Of a stretch of DNA of 64,000 nt, positions 34,809 to 44,872 are shown one piece after another (the first letter of the stretch is position 1; every line of letters begins with the position of its first letter). The stretch lies in NCBI RefSeq assembly GCF_020991415.1, contig NZ_JAJMOY010000002.1, positions 1-64,000 of the forward strand, written 5' to 3'. The notes beneath the pieces are model-generated. The model was not told where the DNA came from and did not search any database. It was given only the letters and a program-made list of their open reading frames with translations. Both the position numbers and the translations under genes were made by a program. This DNA comes from Flavobacterium sp. ENC (GTDB taxonomy: Bacteria > Bacteroidota > Bacteroidia > Flavobacteriales > Flavobacteriaceae).

Positions 34809-37800
34809 ATGAAAAATTTTATTTTTAGTTTTTTAGCACTCTTATTGTTGCCGGCTTATATGTCCGGACAGACAATTAAAGGAAAAGTATTAGATAGCAG
34901 CGGAATGGGAGTTCCGGGAGCTGTTATCAGTGCACCTCAGTCCAGAACTTCTGCCGACGCTGATTTCGATGGTAATTTTAGTATTAATGCCAAAGAAGGA
35001 GAGATGTTAAAGATCTCCATGTTGGGTTTTGAGCCTGTTTCCGTTCCCGCAGCTGCAGGAGTGATGACCATTACATTAAAAGAATCCGGTGATACTGCCT
35101 TAAAAGAAGTAGTAGTGATTGGATACGGTACCAGAAAGAAAATTGATAATACTTCTGCAGTAAGCTCAATTAAATCGGAAGAAATTACCAAAACAAAAGT
35201 ATTGAATGCTTCACAGGCTATTCAGGGTAAAGCGGCCGGTGTTCAGGTTATCTCTTCTGATTTACCGGGGAGTACACCGTCTGTTGTCATTAGAGGTTTG
35301 GGAACTGCATTAGGGGGAAGAACTCCATTATATGTAGTAGACGGAATGCAAACCGAGAATATCAATAATATTAATACAAACGATATTGTTTCTTACGATA
35401 TCCTGAAAGATGCTTCTGCACTTGCTATTTATGGTACAAGGGCAGCAAATGGGGTTATTATTATTACGACCAAAAAAGGAAAAGGTGATAATAAAGTTTC
35501 TGTAGAAATAGAAAGCTTTGCGGGTGTAAGAGAGCCGCTTAAAAAAGTTAAAATGGCGGGTAGTAATAAGTTCGCCTATTATACCAATGCAGCCTTGCAA
35601 AACACTACTTTTTCACAAGATCAGCCTGTAAATACAGACTGGTTTGATGAAATTACAAGAAGCGGATCGTATACGCAAAACAACATTTCTGTTTCGGGAG
35701 GTTCTGAAAATGTGAAGTATTTTTTCAGTTTGGGAAATTACGAAGAGAAAGCAATTCTAAACGGACTAAGTTATGGCCGTACTACTTTTAGAAATAATAA
35801 TGAATATAAAATTTCTAAAAAATTGACGTTAAATCAAAACTTCAGTTTTACGTCTACAAAATCGACTCCTAAACCTTTAGGAGCTTTTACAAACGCTTAC
35901 AAACAATCACCAATAGTACCTGTTTTTTTTCCTGATGGAAAATACGGAGTGCCAAGAGTTGGTGCAGACGGTTTTGCAAACGAAACAGGATCAGCATTTA
36001 ACAATGTTGGAAATCCGGTGGCACAACTTGATTTTTTTGATGAGCAACAAAAAAGTATAACGCTGCAGGGTGGTCTGAAATTAGACTATGAAATTTTAAA
36101 ATCCTTAAAATTTACTTCTCAGTTTAATGGAGAATACTACACCTGGAAACAATATAATTTTGAAGACACCAAAAATGTCTGGCTTGCGGCAAATCCTAAT
36201 AAAGTAGCAAGTGATTATGAAAAAGAATTTCCAAATGCTAATATTAATTTACTAACCAAAGGAAGAGAAGATTATTACAATTGGAATTTAGCAAACTACC
36301 TGACCTATAACAAGGTGTTCAACGATATTCATGATATTGAAGTAGTAGCCGGTATTGAAACAAGTGTGAAAGGTAACAGGGAAAAGCTTACGATCAAAAG
36401 AAAAAATGTAAATTCTGATTCGAACTACTGGGCTCTGAAAGATGTAGAATATGCTGCAAATATCACGAGCTATAAGGACGAAGTTTTCAATGAAGTAAAA
36501 CTGGCATCTTATTTAGGCCGTTTCCAGTATAAATTGATGGATAAATATTTGGTTACCGGAACGGTAAGACGTGACGGATCTTCAAATTTTGGGAAAGATT
36601 ACCGTTGGGGTACGTTTCCTGCTTTTGGTCTGGGATGGGTTGTTTCCAAAGAGTCTTTCTTAGCAAATTCAGAAACAATTAATTTATTAAAATTAAGAGG
36701 AGGCTGGGGTAAATTAGGAAACCAGAACGTACCACTAAACAGAGCAAGCTATACATCGGGTCAAACCGCTTATTTAGGAGGTTCTATCTTAAATGAGGGA
36801 ACCACTATTAACTCGCAAATTGATCCAAGTTTATCCTGGGAAGTTACGGAAGAAACTTCTGTTGGTTTAGATTTTGAATTGCTAAACAGCAAATTAAAGG
36901 GAACTGTTGATGTTTATGACAGAAATACAAATAACATCATTTTAAATACAAAACCATATGTTACATCCGGAATAACAAATGTATCTCCGGCACACGTAGG
37001 AGAGGTTTCGAACAAAGGTTATGAAATTTCTTTACGCTGGGATGACAAAATTGGTGAGGATTTCAGCTATTTTATTGGTGGAAACTTTTCGAATAATAAA
37101 AATGAACTTACAGGTCTGAAAAATGTTATTTTATCTCCGCTTATCGGAGGAGGATTAGGCAACGGACAAGATACTAAATTACTGGATAATACTACTATTG
37201 GTCAGCCGTTAGGAAGTTTCTATATCTACGATTATGCAGGTTTTGATGCTGCAAATGGAAAAATGTTGTATTACAATGCTGCAGGTAATAAAGTAACTCA
37301 GGATGCACTAAATGCTACTACAGACAAAAAATATGTAGGATCAAGCATGCCAAAATCTAATTATGGAGTGTCTTTAGGATTTAATTATAAAAACTTTGAT
37401 GTCTCTGTAGACGGTTACGGAACAAACGGTGCAAAAGTGTACAATGGTAAAAAAGCACAGCGTTTTTCAGGAGAAAACATCGAAGATTCTCTTGCAGGTA
37501 ATTTCTGGACCTCTAACAATGTAACAGGTTCAAATCCTGCACCATTCAATCAGGTACCGGTTGCTTCTACGTATTATTTGGAATCAGGTGATTTCTTTAG
37601 AATCAACAACATTACGGTAGGATACAAATTGCCTTTGCAAAGCGAGAGTTTTATTACTTCGTGCAGAATTTATGTAAATGCTATAAATCCGTTTATCACA
37701 CAAAAATTCTCAGGATTCTCTCCGGAATTAAACGGAGATGGAAATCCTTACGGAACTCAGGGAGTGGAATTGGATGCTTATCCAACTTTGAGATCATTTG

Positions 37801-37826
37801 TTATGGGAGTTAACTTAAAATTTTAA
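34809..37826 (+). CDS. susC: SusC-family TonB-dependent outer-membrane receptor
   Basis: A 1005-residue protein with signal peptide MKNFIFSFLALLLLPAYMSGQ. A CarboxypepD_reg-like domain lies at about 22-95 (IKGKVLDSSGMGVPGA), then a TonB box VVVIGYGT and the plug domain (SAQAIQGKAAGVQV-like, YVVDGMQTENINNINTNDI, YGTRAANGVIIITTK). The large beta-barrel ends in an aromatic FVMGVNLKF. It imports oligosaccharides through the outer membrane with its SusD partner, which starts 4 bases downstream. Confidence 0.96.
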   Translation: MKNFIFSFLALLLLPAYMSGQTIKGKVLDSSGMGVPGAVISAPQSRTSADADFDGNFSINAKEGEMLKISMLGFEPVSVPAAAGVMTITLKESGDTALKEVVVIGYGTRKKIDNTSAVSSIKSEEITKTKVLNASQAIQGKAAGVQVISSDLPGSTPSVVIRGLGTALGGRTPLYVVDGMQTENINNINTNDIVSYDILKDASALAIYGTRAANGVIIITTKKGKGDNKVSVEIESFAGVREPLKKVKMAGSNKFAYYTNAALQNTTFSQDQPVNTDWFDEITRSGSYTQNNISVSGGSENVKYFFSLGNYEEKAILNGLSYGRTTFRNNNEYKISKKLTLNQNFSFTSTKSTPKPLGAFTNAYKQSPIVPVFFPDGKYGVPRVGADGFANETGSAFNNVGNPVAQLDFFDEQQKSITLQGGLKLDYEILKSLKFTSQFNGEYYTWKQYNFEDTKNVWLAANPNKVASDYEKEFPNANINLLTKGREDYYNWNLANYLTYNKVFNDIHDIEVVAGIETSVKGNREKLTIKRKNVNSDSNYWALKDVEYAANITSYKDEVFNEVKLASYLGRFQYKLMDKYLVTGTVRRDGSSNFGKDYRWGTFPAFGLGWVVSKESFLANSETINLLKLRGGWGKLGNQNVPLNRASYTSGQTAYLGGSILNEGTTINSQIDPSLSWEVTEETSVGLDFELLNSKLKGTVDVYDRNTNNIILNTKPYVTSGITNVSPAHVGEVSNKGYEISLRWDDKIGEDFSYFIGGNFSNNKNELTGLKNVILSPLIGGGLGNGQDTKLLDNTTIGQPLGSFYIYDYAGFDAANGKMLYYNAAGNKVTQDALNATTDKKYVGSSMPKSNYGVSLGFNYKNFDVSVDGYGTNGAKVYNGKKAQRFSGENIEDSLAGNFWTSNNVTGSNPAPFNQVPVASTYYLESGDFFRINNITVGYKLPLQSESFITSCRIYVNAINPFITQKFSGFSPELNGDGNPYGTQGVELDAYPTLRSFVMGVNLKF

Positions 37827-37830
37827 AATT

Positions 37831-39285
37831 ATGAAAAAGATATATATAGCAGCGTTTGTAGTATCAGCATTCTTTTTTACAGGCTGTGCAGACGATTATT
37901 TAGATGTAGATCAAACAGAATCGGTTTCTACAGATGATATTGAATTATACAATAATGACGCGGGAGCAACACAATTTGTGACTTCAATTTATAACAAATT
38001 TCTAAACTGGGATATGACCTCATTCGGCTGGATTGGTCTGTCAAGTATTACCTCTGACGATGCCGATAAAGGGTCATCTCCTGGTGATACCGGAACCGAT
38101 AAAGACGTTCTGGATGCTTTAACGTACAATGCTTCCAACCCTTCTGCCGAAAGTACTTTTACCGCTAATTACGATGGAATAAACAGATGTAATCAGGCTT
38201 TGAATATTCTTCCGAAACTGGATAAAGCAAGTCCGGCTCTGAGAGCCAGATTGACAGGTGAAGCGAAGTTTTTAAGAGCTTTTATGTATTTTACTTTAGT
38301 GAAATGTTATGGAGGAGTTCCAATTGTAGATCACTTACCGGTTCCGGGTTCAGATTCTGATCGTATTATGCAGTTAACCCGCAAAACAAGTGCAGAGGTT
38401 TATGCTTTTATCGAAAGTGACTTAAATGATGCTATTGCCGCATTACCTGAAAAAGGGGCATATGCTGCAAATGAGAGATCAAGAGTTTCAAAAGGAGCCG
38501 CTTATGCTTTATTAGCAAAAGTAAATTTATATCAGAAAAACTGGCAGAAAGTAGTAGACAATTGTAATAAAGTTACGGGCTACTCGATTGTTAGTGATTA
38601 TGCAAGTATGTTTAGGGTAGCAGGTAAATTCGATTCAGAAAGTATTTTCGAAATTTATGCTCAGGGTGCAGTACCAGCTAAAGGAATCGAAGGCTATTCA
38701 AACACACAAGGTGCACGTGGTGCCGGTGGATGGGGCTGGGGTTTCAATACGCCATCCCAAAGTTTAGTAAATGCGTATGAGCCGGGTGATGTAAGAAAAA
38801 ATGCAACTATTATCTTTAGAGGTACCACTTTGTATGATGGAAGAGTAATTCCGACTACAGTTGAAAACGAACGATATAACTACAAGGCCTATTCGTCTGC
38901 CTATACAGATGCCTGGGAAACAGATGTTGATATTAAATACATAAGATATGCTGAAGTTTTATTAATGAAGGCAGAAGCTCTTAACGAATTAGGTCAGACA
39001 CCGGATGCTATTCCGTTATTAAACCAAATCAGAAACAGAGCAGGTTTAGCGAATACAACTTATTCATCGCAGGGTGATATCAGAACGGCAATCTGGAGAG
39101 AAAGAAGAGTAGAAATGGCTTTTGAGCACGATAGATTCTTTGATTTGGTTCGCACGGGTCAGGCCAAAGCTGCTTTTGCCATTGATGGAAAAGTGTTTAC
39201 GGAAGGTAAAAACGAAGTGTTTCCGATTCCGGCTTCTTTTATCAAACAAGCAGATGGCTTATCAGCTCAAAATCCTAATTATTAA
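37831..39285 (+). CDS. susD: SusD-family glycan-binding lipoprotein
   Basis: A 484-residue surface lipoprotein with signal MKKIYIAAFVVSAFFFTGC followed by ADD, an acidic motif consistent with surface display. TPR-like helices run through the middle (LTGEAKFLRAFMYFTLVKCYGG, AYALLAKVNLYQKNWQKV). The C-terminal RagB/SusD pattern includes RYAEVLLMKAEALNELG, LLNQIRNRAGL and RRVEMAFEHDRFFDLVRTG. It forms the lid of the SusC transporter. Confidence 0.96.
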   Translation: MKKIYIAAFVVSAFFFTGCADDYLDVDQTESVSTDDIELYNNDAGATQFVTSIYNKFLNWDMTSFGWIGLSSITSDDADKGSSPGDTGTDKDVLDALTYNASNPSAESTFTANYDGINRCNQALNILPKLDKASPALRARLTGEAKFLRAFMYFTLVKCYGGVPIVDHLPVPGSDSDRIMQLTRKTSAEVYAFIESDLNDAIAALPEKGAYAANERSRVSKGAAYALLAKVNLYQKNWQKVVDNCNKVTGYSIVSDYASMFRVAGKFDSESIFEIYAQGAVPAKGIEGYSNTQGARGAGGWGWGFNTPSQSLVNAYEPGDVRKNATIIFRGTTLYDGRVIPTTVENERYNYKAYSSAYTDAWETDVDIKYIRYAEVLLMKAEALNELGQTPDAIPLLNQIRNRAGLANTTYSSQGDIRTAIWRERRVEMAFEHDRFFDLVRTGQAKAAFAIDGKVFTEGKNEVFPIPASFIKQADGLSAQNPNY

Positions 39286-39302
39286 TTTTTAAGACCATAA
39301 AA

Positions 39303-40280
39303 ATGAAAAAAAATAAATCTATTTTCTTGCTTTCTTTTGTTTTGGCTGCAACAGTATTTGTGGGCTGCGAAGATAGTATAGATAAGGACAATGCCCCAAT
39401 TCCGTATGAATCAATTGGAGGTTATGAGAATTCTGATGAAGTTGCTGCAACTCACCTGATTTCTAAATTTAGTTTTGATGGCAATTTAAACGATAGCAAA
39501 AGCAATATTACAGGTCTTGAAGGGATGAATGTAGCTTACGCGGATGGTGTAAAAGGAAATGCGTATCAGGGTTCCAGTGCTGTTGCCCGTTACGCTGTAG
39601 GAAATGCTACTGCAAAAATCACGTCTCTTAATGATTACACCATTTCATTCTGGATGAATACGGCCAATACAGTTCCGGACGGTGGAAGCCCCGGACAGGG
39701 AAAAGGGGCACAGGGTATCTTTTCAATCGTCAGACCAACTGAATTTTGGGGAGGCATTAATTTGTTTTTGGAAAATCCCGATAGTGCTAATCCAAACAGA
39801 CTGCGATTAAAACTTGGAGTAGAGAATGGAAGAACCGGAGTAATGTGGAAAGGACAAAGTGTTATCGTAAACCTTGATAACAGTTTAAATACCTGGGTTC
39901 ATATTGTTTTAGCCTATGATTCTAAAACCAGTACTATCAATTGTTATACGAACGGTGCACCAAGTGCAAATGTTGGAGGTTTCCCGTTTGCTCCTGCAGA
40001 AGGCGTTGTAGGTACTGCAATATGGTATGCTGATGATCCGGGTACTTATGCTAACGTTAAAAATGCTCCGAAATATGGTGCTTTCCAAATGACAGGTACA
40101 AATGGTAAAGTGGTTTTTGGAAATCACCAGTTCGAAACAACACCTCCGTTAAACAATGGTTCACAACAAGACTGGGCTACTAGTTACGCAGGGTTAATGG
40201 ATGAATTCAGAATTTATGATTCGGCTCTTGCAAGTAGTGAGGTTTCAGCTTTATATAAACTTGAAAAAGATAAAAGATAG
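39303..40280 (+). CDS. Surface lipoprotein with LamG domain (SusE/F position)
   Basis: A 325-residue lipoprotein with signal ending VFVGC followed by EDS. The mature part has an LamG/concanavalin-like lectin domain (SFDGNLNDSKSNITG, YTISFWMNT, WVHIVLAYDSKTSTINCYTNG, GLMDEFRIYDSALASSEVSALY). It occupies the place of SusE/SusF and is probably a surface glycan-binding protein. A hairpin terminator (40291-40322) follows it, before the GH144 gene. Confidence 0.88.
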   Translation: MKKNKSIFLLSFVLAATVFVGCEDSIDKDNAPIPYESIGGYENSDEVAATHLISKFSFDGNLNDSKSNITGLEGMNVAYADGVKGNAYQGSSAVARYAVGNATAKITSLNDYTISFWMNTANTVPDGGSPGQGKGAQGIFSIVRPTEFWGGINLFLENPDSANPNRLRLKLGVENGRTGVMWKGQSVIVNLDNSLNTWVHIVLAYDSKTSTINCYTNGAPSANVGGFPFAPAEGVVGTAIWYADDPGTYANVKNAPKYGAFQMTGTNGKVVFGNHQFETTPPLNNGSQQDWATSYAGLMDEFRIYDSALASSEVSALYKLEKDKR

Positions 40281-40290
40281 AAATCTTTAT

Positions 40291-40322
40291 AATACACCCG
40301 GATGAAAAAATTCCGGGTGTAT
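40291..40322 (+). terminator. Internal intrinsic terminator or attenuator within the PUL
   Basis: An aatacacccgga / tccgggtgtatt stem (12 bp) with a short loop and a following T run, 10 bases after the LamG gene. It lies inside an otherwise continuous run of genes. Confidence 0.8.
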
Positions 40323-40351
40323 TTTTTACTATTAATATCACAATTAAAAAA

Positions 40352-41740
40352 ATGAAAAGCAGTTTTTATATCCCCCTTTTGTTAAGTGTTTTTATGTCCT
40401 GTTCTTCTTCTTCACCAGAAGGAGGAAATAGCGGAGGAACACCATTACCAACAAATCCGACATTACCAACCAAACCTTTGACAGATGCTGAAGCAATGGA
40501 TCAGGTTCAAAAAGATGCCATTAAATATTTTTGGGATTATGCTGATCCTAATTCAAAACTGGCTCGTGAAAGATACCTTACCGAAGATCCGAATTTTGAA
40601 TCTAATATTATTACAACAGGTGGTTCCGGTTTCGGATTGATGAGTATTGTAGTAGGAGTAGAAAGAGGTTTTTTGCCAAGGGCCGAAGCTGTTTCTAGAC
40701 TTGCCACAGCTTTAACTTTCCTTGAAAAAGCAGACCGTTTTCACGGTGCATGGCCACACTGGATGGATAATAAAGCAGGAAAAGTGATTCCGTTCGGAAC
40801 AAAAGATAACGGAGGAGATTTAGTAGAAACTTCTTTTGTCTGCCAGGCTTTAATTACCATCAGAGAATATTTTAAAAATGGAAGTACAGCCGAAAAAGAA
40901 TTGGCAGCCAAAGCCGATTTACTTTGGAAAGGCGTAGAATGGGACTGGTACACCCAGGGACAGGATGCGTTATACTGGCACTGGTCTCCCAATTATGGTT
41001 GGGAAATGAACTTTAAATTAGAAGGCTATAACGAATGTCTTATTACCTACGTAATGGCGGCTTCTTCACCGACACACCCAATTTCTGCCGAAGCTTATCA
41101 TAAAGCATGGGCGAGAAGCGGAGCAATTGTAAATGCTGGCTCTCAGTACGGAATTCCGGTTATTTTAAATTACAATGGCGCGACAGGAAATGTAGGGCCA
41201 ATGTTCTGGTCACACTATTCGTATTTAGGTTTGGATCCAACTAATCTAAAAGATAAATATGCTGATTATTGGGCATTAACACAAAACCATGCAAAAATAA
41301 TGGTTCAGTACAGTGTTGCCAATCCAAAAGGTTTTAAGGATTATTCAGATAAATGCTGGGGATTAACAGCAAGTTACACTCGTAATCCTGATGGAACAAC
41401 GGGTTATACAGCGCATCAGCCTAACAATGATAACGGGGTTATTTCGCCTACCGCTGCCTTATCTTCTTTTCCATATACGCCAATAGAGTCTATGAAATTT
41501 TTGCATTATTTATACGATGATAATAAATCAAAATATGTTGGAATTGCAGGTCCTTACGATGCTTTTTCGCCACAATACAATTGGGTAACCGCCCGCTATC
41601 TGGCAATCGATCAGGGAACCATTGCACCCATGATCGAAAACTACAGAAGTGGTTTGTTGTGGAAGTTGTTTATGAATGCGTCAGACACCAAACAAGGGTT
41701 AATCAAACTTGGATTTAGTTCAACTAAATACGGATTCTAA
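40352..41740 (+). CDS. GH144-type glucanase (glucoamylase-like family), lipoprotein
   Basis: A 462-residue lipoprotein with signal ending FMSC and a Ser/Gly/Pro/Thr-rich linker (about 17-45). The main domain is an alpha/alpha barrel with AIKYFWDYADPNSKLARER, TGGSGFGLMSIVVGVERGF, HGAWPHWMD, GDLVETSF and WSPNYGWEMNFKLEGYNE, strings typical of the PF10091 glucoamylase-like family, now GH144. Characterised members are endo-beta-1,2-glucanases. It probably cleaves glycan at the cell surface. The family call is firm, the exact substrate is inferred. Confidence 0.82.
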   Translation: MKSSFYIPLLLSVFMSCSSSSPEGGNSGGTPLPTNPTLPTKPLTDAEAMDQVQKDAIKYFWDYADPNSKLARERYLTEDPNFESNIITTGGSGFGLMSIVVGVERGFLPRAEAVSRLATALTFLEKADRFHGAWPHWMDNKAGKVIPFGTKDNGGDLVETSFVCQALITIREYFKNGSTAEKELAAKADLLWKGVEWDWYTQGQDALYWHWSPNYGWEMNFKLEGYNECLITYVMAASSPTHPISAEAYHKAWARSGAIVNAGSQYGIPVILNYNGATGNVGPMFWSHYSYLGLDPTNLKDKYADYWALTQNHAKIMVQYSVANPKGFKDYSDKCWGLTASYTRNPDGTTGYTAHQPNNDNGVISPTAALSSFPYTPIESMKFLHYLYDDNKSKYVGIAGPYDAFSPQYNWVTARYLAIDQGTIAPMIENYRSGLLWKLFMNASDTKQGLIKLGFSSTKYGF

Positions 41741-41750
41741 CAGTCATTAA

Positions 41751-42464
41751 ATGAAATTTAAAATAACGTTCCTATTTCTGCTCTTTTCAGCAATTGGTTT
41801 TGCACAAAGCGAGGCAACGGGAAATTTTAAAACGGTTGTGGTGACCAGGTGCGAGCTGGGTTATGTATTGCACAAACCGGCCAATACCAAAGATAAAAAG
41901 CCCTTAATCGTTTTTATATCCGGTGATGGAGAAAAGGGAACTGACCTTGAAAAAGTCAAAATTAACGGCCCTTTAAAATATCTGAAATCGCATGCATTGG
42001 ATGCCTATGTTCTGGCACCGCAATGTAAGGAAGATGAAAACTGGGATATTGAATCCATCTATCAATTGATTTTAAAAGTTCAGAAAGAGCATAATATTGA
42101 TTCCAGCCGAATTTATGTCACAGGTTTAAGTTCTGGAGGCTGGGCCGCATGGAATTTAGCGCTTTCGCATCCCGATTTGTTTGCGGCAATTGTGCCGATT
42201 TCAGGTTTTATCGATTTAATCCAGTTGGAAGATGCGTGTAAAATAGCCCAGATTCCAACGCGAATTTATCACGGCTTACTGGATGATGTTGTAAACGTAG
42301 ATTACGCTGTCACGATTTATAAAGAACTAAAAAAGTGTAATGCTAAAGATGTTCAACTGACCATTTTTGATGATGCCGGTCACGATAGCTGGACACGTGT
42401 ATACGATAACCCTGAAATTTATAGCTGGATGTTTAAACAGATTAAAATAAATACAAATAAATAA
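41751..42464 (+). CDS. Secreted esterase/carboxylesterase-like hydrolase
   Basis: A 237-residue alpha/beta hydrolase with signal peptide MKFKITFLFLLFSAIGFAQ. The nucleophile is S127 in GLSSGG, the acid Asp about 178-179 in HGLLDDVV, and the His H211 in DAGHDSW. It resembles phospholipase/carboxylesterase or dienelactone-hydrolase-type proteins found in PULs, where they remove acyl groups from polysaccharides. The gaps to both neighbours are 10 bases, so it belongs to the PUL operon. Confidence 0.85.
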   Translation: MKFKITFLFLLFSAIGFAQSEATGNFKTVVVTRCELGYVLHKPANTKDKKPLIVFISGDGEKGTDLEKVKINGPLKYLKSHALDAYVLAPQCKEDENWDIESIYQLILKVQKEHNIDSSRIYVTGLSSGGWAAWNLALSHPDLFAAIVPISGFIDLIQLEDACKIAQIPTRIYHGLLDDVVNVDYAVTIYKELKKCNAKDVQLTIFDDAGHDSWTRVYDNPEIYSWMFKQIKINTNK

Positions 42465-42474
42465 AAACAATAGA

Positions 42475-44775
42475 ATGAAAAAGAAATTAGTCTTACTGTT
42501 TTTAGGATGTGCTGTCTTGGGTTATGCCCAAAAAAAGAACACTAAAAATGCAGTAAAAATTAAACCGAAATCTGAGTTTGTAGCCGAGTTAATTTCAAAA
42601 ATGACTTTAGACGAAAAACTGGGACAGTTAAATTTACCAACATCCGGTGATATTACTACAGGACAAGCTAATAGTTCTAATGTTGCAAAAAATATTGCTG
42701 AAGGAAAAGTAGGTGGTTTGTTCAATATAAAATCGGTTCAGAAAATCAGGGAAGTACAAAAAATTGCCGTTGAACAAAGCCGTTTAAAAATTCCATTGCT
42801 TTTTGGTATGGATGTTATTCACGGTTATGAAACAACATTCCCGATTCCTTTAGGATTGTCTTGTACCTGGGATATGAATTTAATCGAAAGAAGTGCCCAG
42901 ATTGCCGCTCAGGAAGCAAGTGCAGACGGGATCAACTGGACCTTCTCGCCAATGGTAGACATTTCACGTGACCCGCGCTGGGGAAGAGTTTCTGAAGGTT
43001 CAGGGGAAGACCCGTACTTAGGAAGCCAGATTGCAAAGGCGATGGTTAACGGATACCAGCAAAAAGACTTATCAAAAAACAATACCATTCTGGCCTGTGT
43101 AAAACACTTTGCGTTATACGGAGCACCGGAAGCGGGACGTGATTACAATACAGTTGACATGAGTCATATCAAAATGTTCAATGACTATTTTCCACCTTAC
43201 AAAGCGGCAGTTGATGCAGGTGTAGGTTCTGTGATGGCTTCTTTTAATGAAGTTGATGGAATCCCTGCAACCGGAAGTAAATGGTTAATGACCGATGTTT
43301 TAAGAAAACAATGGGGCTTTAAAGGTTTCGTAGTAACCGATTTTACCGGAATTCCGGAAATGATCGAGCACGGAATGGGGAATCTTCAGGACGTATCCGC
43401 TTTGGCTTTAAATGCCGGAGTTGAAATGGATATGGTAGGGGAAGGTTTTCTAAGCACTTTGAAAAAATCATTAGACGAGAAAAGAGTAACAATCCAGCAA
43501 ATTGATAATGCGGTTAAACTGATTCTTGAAGCAAAATATGACCTGGGATTGTTTGAAGATCCTTATAAATATTGCGACGAAAAAAGAGCAAAAACAGAAA
43601 TTTTTACGGCAGCCAGCAGAAAAGAAGCACGTGAAATTTCGGCACAATCACTGGTTTTATTAAAAAATCAAAATCAGGCATTGCCGCTTAAAAAATCAGG
43701 AACTATTGCACTGATCGGACCATTGGCGGATGCAAAAGAAAACATGCCGGGAACCTGGAGTGTCGCTACAAAAATGGAAAATGCAGTATCGCTTTTAAGA
43801 GGAATTAAAGAAGTGGCAGGACCTTCCGTTAAAGTTTTATATGCGAAAGGAAGCAATTTGGATTACGATGAAACTTTTGAAACCAATGCAACGATGTTTG
43901 GTAAAACCTTACACCGTGACGGCCGTTCAAAAGAAGAATTGTTAGCAGAGGCGCTTAAAATTGCCAATCAGTCTGATGTAATTGTAGCAGCACTGGGAGA
44001 ATCTGCAGAAATGAGCGGAGAATCCAGCAGCCGTACCAATCTGGAAATTCCACAGGCACAGAAAGATTTATTGCAGGCGTTGATTAAAACTGGAAAACCG
44101 GTAGTTTTAGTATTATTCGATGGTCGTCCGTTGGTATTAAATGAAGAAAACGCAACCGTTCCGGCTATTTTAAATGCCTGGTTCGCCGGAAGTGAAGCCG
44201 GATACGCGATCGCAGATGTTTTGTTTGGAGATGTGAATCCATCCGGAAAACTGACTGCTACTTTCCCAAGAAGCGTAGGACAGGTGCCGATTTACTACGC
44301 ACACAAAAATACAGGAAGACCGCTTTCCAACACAGAAGGAAAATTTGAAAAATTCAGATCGAATTATATCGATGAAAGAAACGAACCTTTATTCCCATTC
44401 GGATTTGGTTTAAGTTATACCACTTTTGAGTATTCGAATTTGAAAATTTCATCCGATAAAATGAACTTTAGCGGAAAAGTAAAGGTGACCGTTGATGTTG
44501 CCAATACAGGAAATTTCGACGGAAAAGAAACCGTTCAGTTATACATCAGGGATTTAGTCGGATCAGTGACAAGACCTGTCAGAGAACTAAAAGGATTCCG
44601 GAAAATAGCCTTAAAAAAGGGAGAAAAACAAATGGTGACTTTTGAGATCACAGTAGAAGATTTAAAATTTTATAATTCTGATTTACAATTCGTAGCAGAA
44701 CCGGGGCAGTTTGATGTTTTCGTTGGAACAAATTCAAACGCCGATAAGAAAGTTAGTTTTGAGTTAACTAAATAG
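42475..44775 (+). CDS. bglX: GH3 beta-glucosidase
   Basis: A 766-residue secreted protein with signal MKKKLVLLFLGCAVLGYAQ. The GH3 N-terminal barrel shows DPRWGRVSEGSGEDPYL (166-182), KHF (210-212) and the nucleophile Asp289 in VVTDFTG. The GH3 C-terminal domain includes VLLKNQNQALPL and GESAEMSGESSSR. A fibronectin-type domain ends it (VANTGNFDGKETVQLYI). It is similar in length and layout to E. coli BglX. It likely trims the oligosaccharides made by the GH144 enzyme to glucose. Confidence 0.95.
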   Translation: MKKKLVLLFLGCAVLGYAQKKNTKNAVKIKPKSEFVAELISKMTLDEKLGQLNLPTSGDITTGQANSSNVAKNIAEGKVGGLFNIKSVQKIREVQKIAVEQSRLKIPLLFGMDVIHGYETTFPIPLGLSCTWDMNLIERSAQIAAQEASADGINWTFSPMVDISRDPRWGRVSEGSGEDPYLGSQIAKAMVNGYQQKDLSKNNTILACVKHFALYGAPEAGRDYNTVDMSHIKMFNDYFPPYKAAVDAGVGSVMASFNEVDGIPATGSKWLMTDVLRKQWGFKGFVVTDFTGIPEMIEHGMGNLQDVSALALNAGVEMDMVGEGFLSTLKKSLDEKRVTIQQIDNAVKLILEAKYDLGLFEDPYKYCDEKRAKTEIFTAASRKEAREISAQSLVLLKNQNQALPLKKSGTIALIGPLADAKENMPGTWSVATKMENAVSLLRGIKEVAGPSVKVLYAKGSNLDYDETFETNATMFGKTLHRDGRSKEELLAEALKIANQSDVIVAALGESAEMSGESSSRTNLEIPQAQKDLLQALIKTGKPVVLVLFDGRPLVLNEENATVPAILNAWFAGSEAGYAIADVLFGDVNPSGKLTATFPRSVGQVPIYYAHKNTGRPLSNTEGKFEKFRSNYIDERNEPLFPFGFGLSYTTFEYSNLKISSDKMNFSGKVKVTVDVANTGNFDGKETVQLYIRDLVGSVTRPVRELKGFRKIALKKGEKQMVTFEITVEDLKFYNSDLQFVAEPGQFDVFVGTNSNADKKVSFELTK

Positions 44776-44796
44776 TTGGTTTGTTAATTAGTAATT

Positions 44797-44832
44797 AGCC
44801 CTTCGGATTTGGTTAACCGAGGGGCTTTTTTT
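44797..44832 (+). terminator. Terminator after the GH3 gene
   Basis: Stem agcccttcgg / ccgaggggct with a short loop and a T run, 21 bases after the stop. It may separate the GH43-like gene from the rest. Confidence 0.85.
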
Positions 44833-44872
44833 AGCTAAAAATGCAAAGTATTCATAACAAAATAAGATCAAA

